64,000 nucleotides of DNA from Acidobacteriota bacterium (GCA_021794095.1 JAJYRN010000003.1:182499-246498), one strand, 5' to 3'; shown: positions 1 to 8,632, numbered from the stretch's first letter. The notes: generated by a model not told the origin, from the letters alone. Numbers and translations are program-made.

Positions 1-504
1 CCCGCCACGGGCGCGGATCTGGAGGTCGTGGAGTGCGCGGCCTGGCTGCACGACGTGGCCAAGCATCTGAACGCCCATGGTACCAAGGACACCCACGCGC
101 AGGATGCTTCGGTTCAGGTGGAGGGCATCCTCACGGGCACCGATTTCCCTCCGGCCAAAATCCCCGCCGTCCGCCACGCCATCGAGCACCACGTGGGGCT
201 CCGCCTCGCCAAGCGCCTGGAGCCCCTGGAGGCCGCTTGTCTCTGGGACTGCGACAAGCTGAGCAAGATCGGCGCAGCGAGCCTGGTCCACTTCGCCTGC
301 ATCAGCGGCGCCTTCCAGCCCGTCACCACCGCAGAGATCCTGGAGCGGGGGGAGGCCTGGCTGCCCCTGGCCCGCGGCATCGTGGATTCCTTCAGCACGG
401 AACCAGCCCGCGAAGAAGGACAGCGCCGCCTGGCCTTCCTCGAAGCCCACTACGCCCAGCTCCGCCGTGAGGGCTCGGATCCCGCCCGGGCGATGCCGTC
501 ATGA
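1..504 (+). CDS. HD-domain metal-dependent hydrolase (5' end missing)
   Basis: The frame is open from base 1, so the start lies outside the window; 167 residues are visible. The segment AAWLHDVAKH carries the HD doublet of the HD phosphohydrolase superfamily. A later CDKLSKIGAASL segment resembles the DADKLDAxGA motif of YpgQ-type HD hydrolases, which act on nucleotides or phosphoesters using bound metal. The first metal-binding histidine would lie upstream of the window. The stop overlaps the next start (ATGA at 501-504), so it is probably translationally coupled to the sensor kinase. Substrate is unknown. Confidence 0.75.
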   Translation, partial: PATGADLEVVECAAWLHDVAKHLNAHGTKDTHAQDASVQVEGILTGTDFPPAKIPAVRHAIEHHVGLRLAKRLEPLEAACLWDCDKLSKIGAASLVHFACISGAFQPVTTAEILERGEAWLPLARGIVDSFSTEPAREEGQRRLAFLEAHYAQLRREGSDPARAMPS

Positions 505-1583
505 CCCTCGCCGCCCACCCTGATCCTAGGGAATTGCTGGAAGCCTTCGAGGCGTTCACGGCGGCTTCGCAGCAGCTCCAGGTCCGCTACGAGGCGCTCC
601 AGGGGCAACTCGGGCAGCTCCAGGGCGAGTTGCAGACTGTGATCGAAGCGGTTCCCTTCGCGGTGTGGGTGTTGGCGGAAGATGGTGCCCTGCGCTTCAC
701 CAACCGTCCTGCCCACATGGAGGGCGCGTTCCTGGACGGCCCCGCCCCCTGGGAGCCGGTCAGCCCGGCGGGCTTGCGGCGGTTTCAATCGGCCAGCGGG
801 CGTGAACAGATCTTCGAGGAGGAGCGCCGTCCCGTGCCCCGCGGAGGCACCCTCGTCACCCTGCGCGATGTCACCGAGGCCGTGTTCCGCGCCCAGCAGG
901 AATCCCGCGAGGACCGCCTGGCCGCCATGGGCCGCATGGCCGCGGAGCTGGCCCACGAGATACGGAATCCCCTCGGGAGCCTGGCCCTCTTCGCCGGCAT
1001 GCTCGTGGAGGATCTGGAAGGCCAGGAGGGCCCCCAGGATCTCGCCCGCAAGATGCAGGAATCCGTAGGGCGCTTGAACCGCCTGGTGGGCAACACCCTC
1101 GCCTTCAGCCGCGACCTGCAGCCGCGCCGCCAGGCCCTGCTCCTGCGGGCCTTCTGGGAGGAAGTCCTGCGCGCCGCCACCCTGGCCGAGCGGGTGCCCT
1201 GGGATAACCGGGTCCCCGAGGCCGCCACCTGGAACGGTGATCCGGATCTGCTGCGCCAGGTGGCGCAGAACCTGCTCCAGAACGCCACCCGCGCCCTGGA
1301 GGACCATCCGAGCCCCCGCGTGCTCCTGGCCGCGGCGGAGGAAGTGGTGGATGGCGTGTCCTGCTGGCATCTGACGCTCACCGACAATGGCTGCGGCATC
1401 CCGGCCCAGGCCCTGGCCCGGGTCTTCGATCCCTTCTTCAGCACCTTCGGCGGCGGCACGGGCCTGGGGCTGGCGGTCTGCCACCGGATCATGGTGGCCC
1501 ACGGCGGCCTGCTCTACCTGGAAAGCCAGGAGGGACGCGGCACCACCGTCCACCTGCGCCTGGAGGCGGCGCCGCCGGAGTGA
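501..1583 (+). CDS. Sensor histidine kinase, NtrB-like
   Basis: A 360-residue two-component kinase with no obvious transmembrane segment, so probably cytosolic. A coiled-coil/PAS-like N-terminal region (about 1-130) precedes the dimerisation box LAHEIRNPLG with the phospho-accepting His152. The ATPase domain shows the N box (QNLLQNATRALED), the G1 box DNGCGIP and the G2 box GGTGLGLAV. This compact PAS-HisKA-HATPase order is typical of NtrB-type kinases. No response regulator is adjacent, so the partner is unknown. It overlaps the HD gene by 4 bp and is followed 4 bp later by a HAD phosphatase; the three look like one transcript. Confidence 0.9.
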   Translation: MTLAAHPDPRELLEAFEAFTAASQQLQVRYEALQGQLGQLQGELQTVIEAVPFAVWVLAEDGALRFTNRPAHMEGAFLDGPAPWEPVSPAGLRRFQSASGREQIFEEERRPVPRGGTLVTLRDVTEAVFRAQQESREDRLAAMGRMAAELAHEIRNPLGSLALFAGMLVEDLEGQEGPQDLARKMQESVGRLNRLVGNTLAFSRDLQPRRQALLLRAFWEEVLRAATLAERVPWDNRVPEAATWNGDPDLLRQVAQNLLQNATRALEDHPSPRVLLAAAEEVVDGVSCWHLTLTDNGCGIPAQALARVFDPFFSTFGGGTGLGLAVCHRIMVAHGGLLYLESQEGRGTTVHLRLEAAPPE

Positions 1584-1587
1584 TGCC

Positions 1588-2295
1588 ATGAGCCCGAGCA
1601 CCGAACGGCCCGGCCTGGTCTGCTTCGACCTGGATGGCACCCTGGTGGATCCCCTGCTGGGTGTGACCAATTGCCTCCGCAAGACCTGCGAGACCTTCGG
1701 CCTGCCCCTGCCGCCGGAGGCAACGATCCGGGACTGGATCGGCTTCGGCATGCGCGAATCCCTCGCCTCGCTTCCAGGCCTGGCGGATCCGGCCCGGCTG
1801 GAGGCGGCCCTCGACTTCTACTGGGAGCGCTACCGCGAGGATGGCGTCTTCGAGCACGAGCTGTACCCCGGCGTGTTCCACCTGCTCCACCGCCTGAAAC
1901 GCCAGGGCCACCGCATCTACATCGTCTCCGCCAAGCCGGTTCTCTTCGCCCGGCGCATCGCCTACCAGTTCGATCTGAACCTCATCTTCGACGACATCTT
2001 CGGCAGCACCCTGAAGGGGAAGTGGCAGCCCAAGACCGAGGTGCTGGCCGGCCTGACCCGGCAGGGCACCATCTGGCCCAGCGGTGTCTTCATCGGTGAT
2101 CGCGGTGTGGACATGGAAGGCGCCCGGACCCACGGACTGGAAGCCATCGGCGTCACCTGGGGCTACGGCACCCGCGAAGAACTGCTGCGAGCGGGTGCGG
2201 AGCACCTCTTCGACACCGTGCCCGATCTCGATGCCTGGCTGAGGCTCCGGTTCCCCCAGGAGGAGATTCACGACGCCTTCACGCGGTCGGAATAG
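1588..2295 (+). CDS. HAD-superfamily phosphatase, Gph/PpaX-like
   Basis: A 235-residue HAD hydrolase. Motif I is DLDGTLVD at residues 14-21 (nucleophile Asp14, acid/base Asp16). Motif II is the Ser of IVSAKP, a lysine follows in the K-x-K-W-Q-P region, and GDRGVDMEGAR supplies the motif IV aspartates. The helical cap lies between motifs I and II, as in phosphoglycolate phosphatase and pyrophosphatase PpaX, but the substrate cannot be fixed from sequence. ATG 1588 was chosen because it lies just upstream of the HAD core and 4 bp after the kinase stop; the open frame further upstream overlaps the kinase. Confidence 0.85.
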   Translation: MSPSTERPGLVCFDLDGTLVDPLLGVTNCLRKTCETFGLPLPPEATIRDWIGFGMRESLASLPGLADPARLEAALDFYWERYREDGVFEHELYPGVFHLLHRLKRQGHRIYIVSAKPVLFARRIAYQFDLNLIFDDIFGSTLKGKWQPKTEVLAGLTRQGTIWPSGVFIGDRGVDMEGARTHGLEAIGVTWGYGTREELLRAGAEHLFDTVPDLDAWLRLRFPQEEIHDAFTRSE

Positions 2296-2298
2296 CAG

Positions 2299-2877
2299 CT
2301 ATTTCTGCGGCGTGGCCCAGCGGGTTCCAGGCGGGGGATCGAAGTGGAAGGTGGAAGGGCGCGGCGGCGGCGGCACATGGGCCTGCGCCAGCACCAGCCG
2401 CTGGTGGGCACCCGTGCCGTCGGTCCAGGCCACCGAAGCGAGCAGTCCATGGTGGCCCCCGGCCTTCACCTCGGGCAACCCCGGGACGCGCGGATGCAGG
2501 AGGACCATCTCCCCAGGCAGGGCCTCGGCCCGGTAGAGCAGATCCAGACGGCGGGGTTCCAGCAGGAGGCCCAGGAGGGGGTATTCCTTCAGGGCTTCCT
2601 GGAGCTTGACGCTCTGGGCGGTACGGGTATCCGGGTCGTACTGCACGAGTTGGCGGCCATCCGCCATCACCAGGAGCCCCGAATCATAGGCCACGCGCAG
2701 CCGGCCCCCTTTTTCGAGCAGAAGGGTGCCCCGCTGCTGGAGCTTCCCGAACACCGCGCTGTCGCTGGTCTGGGTGAACCGGGCCGCCAGCGCCGGCTGC
2801 GACGGGAGGGCCCTCCACCAGCCCGGGAGCGCCGCAACGGCCGGAAGGCACACCGCCAGCATCAGGAAGCGCCGCAC
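2299..2877 (-). CDS. LolA-like outer-membrane lipoprotein carrier
   Basis: A 192-residue secreted protein, taken to start at GTG 2877, one base after the stop of the MglA-like gene. The start yields a signal peptide (two Arg, then a hydrophobic LMLAVCLPAVAALPG stretch). The mature part has LolA-type features: ARFTQTSDSAVFGKL, then GTLLLEKGGRLRVAY, then LVQYDPDTRTAQ, which are the beta-strand pattern that binds lipoprotein acyl chains in the periplasm. The length fits LolA (about 180-200). Tight coupling to the GTPase gene is unusual and may mean a specialised role. The 3' end nearly abuts the HAD gene convergently. Confidence 0.75.
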   Translation of the reverse strand: MRRFLMLAVCLPAVAALPGWWRALPSQPALAARFTQTSDSAVFGKLQQRGTLLLEKGGRLRVAYDSGLLVMADGRQLVQYDPDTRTAQSVKLQEALKEYPLLGLLLEPRRLDLLYRAEALPGEMVLLHPRVPGLPEVKAGGHHGLLASVAWTDGTGAHQRLVLAQAHVPPPPRPSTFHFDPPPGTRWATPQK

Positions 2878-2878
2878 C

Positions 2879-4156
2879 TCAACCCCGCTTGATCTCAAGG
2901 GAGAGTTTGGCCGTGGCCCCCTTGGAAGGTACCGGACGACGGAGCTGGCCTTCGCTGACCACCTGGCCTCCGGCACGGAGCTGCACGACCACCTCAATGT
3001 CCTGGGCGTCAAGCTCCGGGGGCAGGTCGAGCCGAAGCACCGAAGGAGCCCCCGACCGGCCCACCATGGTCAATTCGCCGAGCAGCGAGTTGATCGCATC
3101 CTTGTGATCCAGATGCTTGGTCTTGGGCACGGCGGGTTTCTGGACATCAGCCTTCAGTGCCGCCAGAGCGGCCAAGGGATCCGCCTTGGGCCTGGCCGGT
3201 GACGGCGTGGCCGGCCGGGGCGGTTTGAGGGATTCAACGGCCGGAGGCGGCGGGAGTGCGGCAGGTGCGGGCAACGGTGCCACGGGTGCCAGCACGGGTG
3301 GGATGGGCGCAGCCTCTTCCGGTGCGGGCTCGGGCGTCTTCACTGTGGTGGGCGGTTCCGGCAGCATCGGGGGCTCGATGATGAGGCTGTCATCGTCATC
3401 CGTATCCGCCAAGGGGCCGGGCTGCGGGGGGGCGGGAGATCGGGAGCTTCCCATGTCCAGCAGGTCCGTCACGGAGGGCAGATCGGATAGCGTGAGGGGC
3501 TGGGGCGCGGGTGGGAGCGGTTGGGCGGCCTGTGGCGGGGGGAGGGGCGCCGGGGCCTGCCCTTCACCCATTACATGGTTCTTGATGTGCGTGAGGGCCA
3601 GGCGGGTGATGCCCCGGAGGGTTTCGAAGACGCCGGTCCCGTCGGAGGCCACTGACTGGAAGCTGGGCAGTCCCCTGGCATTGAAAGTGGACTCCAGTTC
3701 ATCTATAGAGACCACGTTCTTGAGATCCCGCTTGTTCCACTGGAACACGAGGGGAATCTCGTCGAGGACTAGGCCAAGTTCCTTGAGGTTTTCGGCGAGG
3801 TTCTGGTAGCTCTCCCGGCAGGCGTCCAGCATCGCCGTCTGGCTGTCCACCACGAAGACGATGCCATCCACCCCCTTGAGCACGAGCTTCCGGGTGCTGT
3901 TGTAGAACACCTGACCCGGCACCGTGTAGAGCTGGAGTTTGGTCTTGAACCCACCCACCATGCCCACATCCATGGGCAGCAGGTCGAAAAACAGGGTGCG
4001 GTCTGTCTCGGTATTGAGACTGACCATCTCGCCGCGAGCCTTCTGGGTGGTCCTCCCGTAAATAGTGTTGAGATTAGTGGTCTTCCCGCACAGGCCCGGC
4101 CCGTAATAGACGATCTTTGCCGTCATCTGCCGTGTGGCGTGATTGAAGAAAACCAT
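2879..4156 (-). CDS. mglA: MglA-type Ras-like GTPase with a long C-terminal extension
   Basis: Residues 1-195 form an MglA-like small GTPase: P-loop GPGLCGKTT (19-27), the TVPGQVFY switch-II region (78-85) and NKRD for guanine specificity (141-144). MglA sets cell polarity for gliding and pilus-based motility. Canonical MglA is about 195 residues; this one is 425. After residue 198 comes a low-complexity Pro/Ala linker (to about 325), then a Lys/Asp-rich region and a C-terminal domain of about 75 residues that looks beta-rich. The function of the extension is unknown. No MglB is adjacent. The stop is one base from the lolA-like start. Confidence 0.85.
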   Translation of the reverse strand: MVFFNHATRQMTAKIVYYGPGLCGKTTNLNTIYGRTTQKARGEMVSLNTETDRTLFFDLLPMDVGMVGGFKTKLQLYTVPGQVFYNSTRKLVLKGVDGIVFVVDSQTAMLDACRESYQNLAENLKELGLVLDEIPLVFQWNKRDLKNVVSIDELESTFNARGLPSFQSVASDGTGVFETLRGITRLALTHIKNHVMGEGQAPAPLPPPQAAQPLPPAPQPLTLSDLPSVTDLLDMGSSRSPAPPQPGPLADTDDDDSLIIEPPMLPEPPTTVKTPEPAPEEAAPIPPVLAPVAPLPAPAALPPPPAVESLKPPRPATPSPARPKADPLAALAALKADVQKPAVPKTKHLDHKDAINSLLGELTMVGRSGAPSVLRLDLPPELDAQDIEVVVQLRAGGQVVSEGQLRRPVPSKGATAKLSLEIKRG

Positions 4157-4238
4157 CCTGGGGTGTCCTCGGACAGGGAGGGACTCAGAATAGCCTCACC
4201 TGGCGGCCAGGCTCAACCACGGACCTGACTGTTAAGAA

Positions 4239-4757
4239 TTATGAAGAAAGTCCCTTCAGCGCCATGAGCACCTCCTGGGCATGCCCTGCGGGGTTCACGC
4301 CCACGAACACCTTCCGGATCACGCCGGAGGCATCAATCAGGAAGGTCGTGCGTTTGGCCCAGCCCAGAATGGGCATACGAACCCCGTAGGCGTCAATGAT
4401 CCGGCGGTCGGGATCCGCCACCAGCCGGAACGGCAGATGGTACTTGGCCGCAAAGACCTTGTGGCTGGCAGCGGTGTCGGCGCTCACGCCGAGGATCACG
4501 GCACCCGTGGCCTGGATGGCAGAGTAGCCATCCCGGAAACTGCAGGCTTCCGTCGTGCAGCCAGGGGTTTCGTCCTTGGGATAGAAATACAGCACCACCG
4601 GATGCCCCTTGAAGTCCGCAAGGGCGATGGGGCGGCCATCCTGATCCACGGACTGGAAGGCCGGGGCCGGTTGGCCGGCCACAGGCATCGCGGCGCGGGC
4701 GGTACCGCTGAGCAGAGCCAGGATGGACACCGAGGCTCCAGGAAGAATGAATCGCAT
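4239..4757 (-). CDS. Secreted peroxiredoxin, BCP/PrxQ type
   Basis: A 172-residue thiol peroxidase. Residues 1-22 are a signal peptide ending ...SGTARA, so it should act in the periplasm; most BCP proteins are cytosolic. The peroxidatic cysteine is Cys67 in ETPGCTTEACSF, with the resolving cysteine five residues later (Cys72), the classic atypical 2-Cys BCP arrangement. ATG 4757 was chosen because it gives the signal peptide; the frame stays open far upstream but there it is antisense to the neighbouring dehydrogenase. It diverges from that gene with only 45 bp between starts, so promoters must overlap. Confidence 0.9.
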   Translation of the reverse strand: MRFILPGASVSILALLSGTARAAMPVAGQPAPAFQSVDQDGRPIALADFKGHPVVLYFYPKDETPGCTTEACSFRDGYSAIQATGAVILGVSADTAASHKVFAAKYHLPFRLVADPDRRIIDAYGVRMPILGWAKRTTFLIDASGVIRKVFVGVNPAGHAQEVLMALKGLSS

Positions 4758-4802
4758 GGGCTGCCTTTCGCGCGGGGGCGGAGATTCGCCATACTCGCTT
4801 GG

Positions 4803-5894
4803 ATGCCGCGAAAGATCCAACCGGTTCGCGGAGATGTGGGAGTGGATGTGGCGATCCGGCTGGCAGTGATTCCGGGAGATGGCATCGGACCCGAGGTGGT
4901 TCGCGAAGTCCTGCCCCTGCTGGAGTGGGCGCGAGGCCGAGGCAGGGAGCTGACCTGGGAGATCCATCCCTGGGGCGCCACGCATTTCCTGGCCACGGGG
5001 AAGATCCTGCCAGAGGATGCGTTCATCGAACTCCGGGATCAAACGGATGGCATCCTCTTCGGCGCCGTCGGAGACCCGCGGGTGCCGGACGGCCGCCACG
5101 CCGAAGGCCTGCTGCTGCGCCTGCGCCGGGATCTGGAATTGACCGTCAATGAGCGGCCCTGCCGGCCCATCCTGGACGCCCACCTGCCCTTGAAGGGCGT
5201 GAGGGCCGCCGAGGTCGCAATCGAAGTCTTCCGGGAGAATACGGAAGGCCCCTATTGCCTGAAGGGGACCACGGAGCCCCATCGCGCCACGGATCTGGCC
5301 GAACACACCGAACCCGCTGTGCGCCGCCTGCTGGAGGCGGCCTTCGCGCGGGCGGCGGAACGTGGCTGCTCCCTGACCCTGGCCCACAAGGCGAACGTGC
5401 TGAAGCATGGCCATGGGCTGTGGCTGCGGATGTTCCAGGAACTCCGGGCAGCCTTCCACCAGGTGCCCGCCCGAGGCCTTCATGCGGACGCCCTGCTCTG
5501 CGCCCTGGTGCAGGATCCGCGGCCCTTCGGCGTGATCGCCGCCGACAACTATCTGGGTGATCTCATCAGCGACCTGCTGGCCGCCTTCCAGGGCGGCATG
5601 GGCGTGGCCCCCTCCCTGAGCTGGGCTCCGCATCGGCCCTTCCGCTGCGCGGCCTTGGCTGAGCCGGTCCACGGCTCCGCACCGGACTTGGCGGGATGCG
5701 GTACGGCCAATCCCACCGGCATGTACCTCAGTGCTGCACTGCTGTTCCGGCACCTGGGTTGGATCGCGGAGGCCGAGAGCGTGGCATCCGCAGTCGCCAC
5801 AGCCCTCCGGCAAGGCGCCGCGACAGCGGATCTGGGAGGCACCCTCAGCACCCGGGAGATGGGCGCGGCCATCCGGGCGCACCTGCCGGCCTGA
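4803..5894 (+). CDS. Isocitrate/isopropylmalate-family dehydrogenase (substrate uncertain)
   Basis: A 363-residue NAD(P)-dependent beta-decarboxylating dehydrogenase. Visible motifs are VIPGDGIGPEV at the N-terminus, AHKANVLK, the metal-site region DNYLGDLISDLLA and EPVHGSAPDLAG near the cofactor. The active-site stretch reads FRENTEGPY. LeuB enzymes usually carry RELTGGIY there, whereas NAD-isocitrate, homoisocitrate and tartrate/D-malate dehydrogenases carry RENTEG. It is therefore probably not a plain LeuB. ATG 4803 is preceded by a CATACT -10-like hexamer ending 7 nt upstream and has no Shine-Dalgarno, suggesting a leaderless mRNA. Confidence 0.85.
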   Translation: MPRKIQPVRGDVGVDVAIRLAVIPGDGIGPEVVREVLPLLEWARGRGRELTWEIHPWGATHFLATGKILPEDAFIELRDQTDGILFGAVGDPRVPDGRHAEGLLLRLRRDLELTVNERPCRPILDAHLPLKGVRAAEVAIEVFRENTEGPYCLKGTTEPHRATDLAEHTEPAVRRLLEAAFARAAERGCSLTLAHKANVLKHGHGLWLRMFQELRAAFHQVPARGLHADALLCALVQDPRPFGVIAADNYLGDLISDLLAAFQGGMGVAPSLSWAPHRPFRCAALAEPVHGSAPDLAGCGTANPTGMYLSAALLFRHLGWIAEAESVASAVATALRQGAATADLGGTLSTREMGAAIRAHLPA

Positions 5895-5925
5895 CCGGGG
5901 AGGCGCCTGCTCCGCAGGACCGTCC

Positions 5926-6582
5926 TCAGCAGCTCCGCATGACGCCGATGAGCAGGCCCTGGATGTCAATGCGATCCAGGGGATAGAGCCGCGGCTTGAG
6001 GGTGGGATTGTGGGGCACCAGCCAGGCGCCTTTGGCATCGCGCCGGAACTCCTTCAAGGTGACCTCCTCGCCATCCAGCAGCGCCACCACCCGGTCCCCG
6101 TTGCGGTACTCCGCCTTCCGCTGGAGTACGACCAGATCGCCATCCAGGATGGCATCGTCCACCATGGAATCGCCACGCACGCGCAGGACGAACACCTCGT
6201 CTCGCTGGCGATGGATGCTGTTCGGCACTTCGATGGGCAGGGCCCGGCTCTCAGGCAGGATGGGGGCGCCTGCGGCCACATCCCCGCAGAAGGGATAGAG
6301 ACGGGGGCCTTGGTGAGGGGCGTCCAAACGCATCTGCCCAGATGAAGCCTCCGGCTCCGAGTCGGGCATGGCCACCACGATGTTGTTCCCGCGCCCGTGG
6401 CTGCGGGCCAGGAAGCCTTTGTCCACGAGGTGCTGGACATGCTTGTGGATGGTGGAGACCGCGCTGGACCCCACCCCTTTCGCAATTTCGGAAAGGGTCG
6501 GGCTCCGCCCCTCCTCCTGGAGAAAGGTGCGGACGAAGGTCAGCACAGCCTGCTGGCGACGGGTGAGATCACTGGCTTTCAT
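5926..6582 (-). CDS. lexA: LexA repressor
   Basis: A 218-residue SOS repressor and self-cleaving serine protease. Residues 1-70 form a winged helix (LTRRQQAVLTFV, then a recognition helix around SSAVSTIHKHVQ). The cleavage site is Ala104-Gly105 in CGDVAAGAP. The catalytic dyad is Ser139 (RGDSMVDD) and Lys177 (VTLKEF). ATG 6582 fits the usual LexA start and lies 7 nt after a strong promoter (TTGACC, 17 bp, TACCTT), so the mRNA appears leaderless. It converges with the dehydrogenase gene and diverges from the ferredoxin oxidoreductase genes. A 23-bp inverted repeat at 6689-6711 lies in the shared upstream region. Confidence 0.95.
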   Translation of the reverse strand: MKASDLTRRQQAVLTFVRTFLQEEGRSPTLSEIAKGVGSSAVSTIHKHVQHLVDKGFLARSHGRGNNIVVAMPDSEPEASSGQMRLDAPHQGPRLYPFCGDVAAGAPILPESRALPIEVPNSIHRQRDEVFVLRVRGDSMVDDAILDGDLVVLQRKAEYRNGDRVVALLDGEEVTLKEFRRDAKGAWLVPHNPTLKPRLYPLDRIDIQGLLIGVMRSC

Positions 6583-6589
6583 GCCATTC

Positions 6590-6618
6590 AAGGTAGGCCC
6601 TGCGCTGGACCCGGTCAA
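6590..6618 (-). promoter_or_regulatory. Sigma-70 promoter of lexA, apparently leaderless
   Basis: On the minus strand TTGACC (6618-6613) and TACCTT (6595-6590) are separated by exactly 17 bp. Only 7 nt separate the -10 hexamer from the lexA ATG at 6582, so transcription should begin at or next to the start codon. Confidence 0.7.
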
Positions 6619-6688
6619 TCCCTTTTTTTTCGCTTTATTTCAGATACCGGAGCATCCCATCCAAACCCCTGGATAGAACCCGCAAGCA

Positions 6689-6711
6689 GCGTCTGCCATA
6701 CTGACAGACGC
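6689..6711. promoter_or_regulatory. 23-bp inverted repeat between divergent lexA and korA, possible operator
   Basis: GCGTCTG (6689-6695) and CAGACGC (6705-6711) are perfect 7-bp arms with a 9-bp spacer. The element sits 84 bp before the korA-like ATG and 107 bp before the lexA ATG, and includes a CTGACA that could be a -35 for korA. It does not match the LexA boxes I know from other phyla. Confidence 0.4.
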
Positions 6712-6794
6712 CCTTGAGGGTCAAGTATTTACACCCTCCGCATCGTCTTTCTGCGCTCTTTGACGCGCGCGTCCTGATGAGAAAGGAGTCCCCT

Positions 6795-8618
6795 ATGACT
6801 GCCAGCCTTGCCTCCCCCGCCGTGTCTGGAGGGGCGAAAACCCGGATCAATGATTTTTCCATCCAGGTGGCCACGGTCAATGGATCCGGCTCGCAGACCG
6901 CCAATACTGTGCTGCTCCGCGCCATCTTCCAGATGGGCGTGTTCGTGAGCGGGAAGAACCTCTTCCCCTCGAACATCGCGGGCCTGCCCACCTGGTTCAC
7001 CATCCGGGCCAGCGCCCAGGGCTACGTGGCCCGCAAAGCTGCGAACGAGATGCTGATCCTCATGAACCCCGAGACCGCGAAGGATGACATCGTAAAGGCC
7101 GATGCCGGCGCCCTTGTGATCTACGACGAGCCCCTGCAACTGGACAAGCTCCGGCCCGACCTCGCCTACTTCCCGGTGCCCTTCCAGAAGCTTGTGACGG
7201 CCTCCTGCCCCGAGCCCAAGCTGCACAAGCTCGTGAAGAACATGATCTACGTCGGCGTGGCTGCGCGGATCCTCGGTGTGGACATGGTGGAGGTCAAGAA
7301 GGCCATCGCCAAGCAGCTGAAGGGCAAGGCCAAGGCCGTCGAGCTCAACCAGAACGCGGCCGTCGCAGGCTACGACTGGGCCATGGAGAACCTGCCCGAC
7401 CAGGACCATATCAGGGTCGTGCGCGACAGCAAGACCCAGGGTCTCATCATCGTGGACGGCAACGAGGCCTGCGCCCTCGGCGCGCTGTTCGCGGGCGTGA
7501 CCGTGGTGGGCTGGTATCCCATCACCCCGGCTTCCAGCCTCGTCGAGACGTTCATCGAATACGCGGAGGAATACCGCAAGGATCCCCAGACCGGCAAATC
7601 CACTGTGGCCATCGTGCAGATGGAGGATGAGCTGGCCTCCGCCGGGGTGGTGCTCGCCGCGGGCTGGGCCGGTGCCCGGTCCATGACCTCCACCGCGGGC
7701 CCCGGCATCTCGCTCATGAGCGAGTTCATCGGCCTGGGCTACTACACGGAATGCCCCGGCGTGTTCTTCAATGTCCAGCGCACCGGCCCCAGCACGGGTC
7801 TGCCCACCCGCACCCAGCAGTCCGACATCGAGATGTGCGCCAAGGCCAGCCACGGCGACACGCTGCACATCAACCTCTACCCCGGAAACATGGAAGAGTG
7901 CTTCCAGTTCTCCTACGACGCCTTCGACCTGGCCGAGCGCTTCCAGACTCCGATTTTCGTGGTGACGGACCTCGATCTTGGCATGCAGAACTGGGCCTCC
8001 AGGCCCTTTGCCTACCCCGACAAACCCCATGATCGCGGCAAGGTGCTGGACCAGAAGCAGCTGGCCGAGATCCAGGATTGGGGCCGCTACAAGGATGTGG
8101 ATGGCGATGGCCTCTGCTACCGCTCCCTGCCCGGCACCCCCGGCGGCAAGGGCGCCTACTTCACCCGCGGCTCGGGCCACAACGCCTATGCCCTCTACTC
8201 CGAGAAGCCGGAAGATTACGTGGCCGTGGTGGACCGCCTCCGCAAAAAATACGAGACGGCGAAGTCCTACGTACCCAAGCCCGTCTTCCGCCCGCTCGGA
8301 TCCGACAGGGGCATGCTCGCCTTCGGCTCCAGCGATCCCGCGGTCCTCGAGGCCCAGGATCTCCTCGCCGAGCAGGGGCTGAAGACCGACTACCTCCGCC
8401 TCCGGGCCCTGCCCTTCACCGCCGAAGTGGATGCCTTCGTGAAGGGTATGAAGGTGGTCTATGTCGTTGAACAGAACCGTGACGGCCAGATGGCCAACCT
8501 GCTCCGCGAGTTCTATCCGGAGCACGCCACCAAGTTCAAGAACGTCCTGCACTACGACGGACTCGCCCTGGATGCGCAAACCATCGTGGATCAGATCACC
8601 GCCTTCGAGCAGAAGTGA
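6795..8618 (+). CDS. korA: 2-oxoacid:ferredoxin oxidoreductase, fused gamma-alpha subunit
   Basis: A 607-residue subunit. Residues 1-190 are the gamma domain (VNGSGSQTANTVLLRAIFQMGVF), which binds CoA or links the subunits. The rest is the alpha domain (WYPITPASSLVETFIEYA, QMEDELASAGVVLAAGWAGA, TSTAGPGISLMSEFIGL), which forms part of the thiamine diphosphate site. The fused order is typical of KorA/OorA two-subunit enzymes, which reversibly convert a 2-oxoacid plus CoA and oxidised ferredoxin to acyl-CoA and CO2. ATG 6795 is preceded by GAAAGGAG at 6781-6788. The substrate (2-oxoglutarate, pyruvate or branched-chain) is not certain. The beta subunit follows 14 bp downstream. Confidence 0.9.
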   Translation: MTASLASPAVSGGAKTRINDFSIQVATVNGSGSQTANTVLLRAIFQMGVFVSGKNLFPSNIAGLPTWFTIRASAQGYVARKAANEMLILMNPETAKDDIVKADAGALVIYDEPLQLDKLRPDLAYFPVPFQKLVTASCPEPKLHKLVKNMIYVGVAARILGVDMVEVKKAIAKQLKGKAKAVELNQNAAVAGYDWAMENLPDQDHIRVVRDSKTQGLIIVDGNEACALGALFAGVTVVGWYPITPASSLVETFIEYAEEYRKDPQTGKSTVAIVQMEDELASAGVVLAAGWAGARSMTSTAGPGISLMSEFIGLGYYTECPGVFFNVQRTGPSTGLPTRTQQSDIEMCAKASHGDTLHINLYPGNMEECFQFSYDAFDLAERFQTPIFVVTDLDLGMQNWASRPFAYPDKPHDRGKVLDQKQLAEIQDWGRYKDVDGDGLCYRSLPGTPGGKGAYFTRGSGHNAYALYSEKPEDYVAVVDRLRKKYETAKSYVPKPVFRPLGSDRGMLAFGSSDPAVLEAQDLLAEQGLKTDYLRLRALPFTAEVDAFVKGMKVVYVVEQNRDGQMANLLREFYPEHATKFKNVLHYDGLALDAQTIVDQITAFEQK

Positions 8619-8632
8619 GAGGAGAGCCAGCC

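Noticed and set aside
450..1751. Long open frames antisense to the kinase and phosphatase genes
   Set aside because: They mirror the codon structure of strongly supported genes in a GC-rich genome, show no domain and have no start signals.
6729..8579. A 616-codon frame antisense to the ferredoxin oxidoreductase alpha gene
   Set aside because: No recognisable domain, His/Gly/Val-rich shadow composition, and the plus strand is certain.
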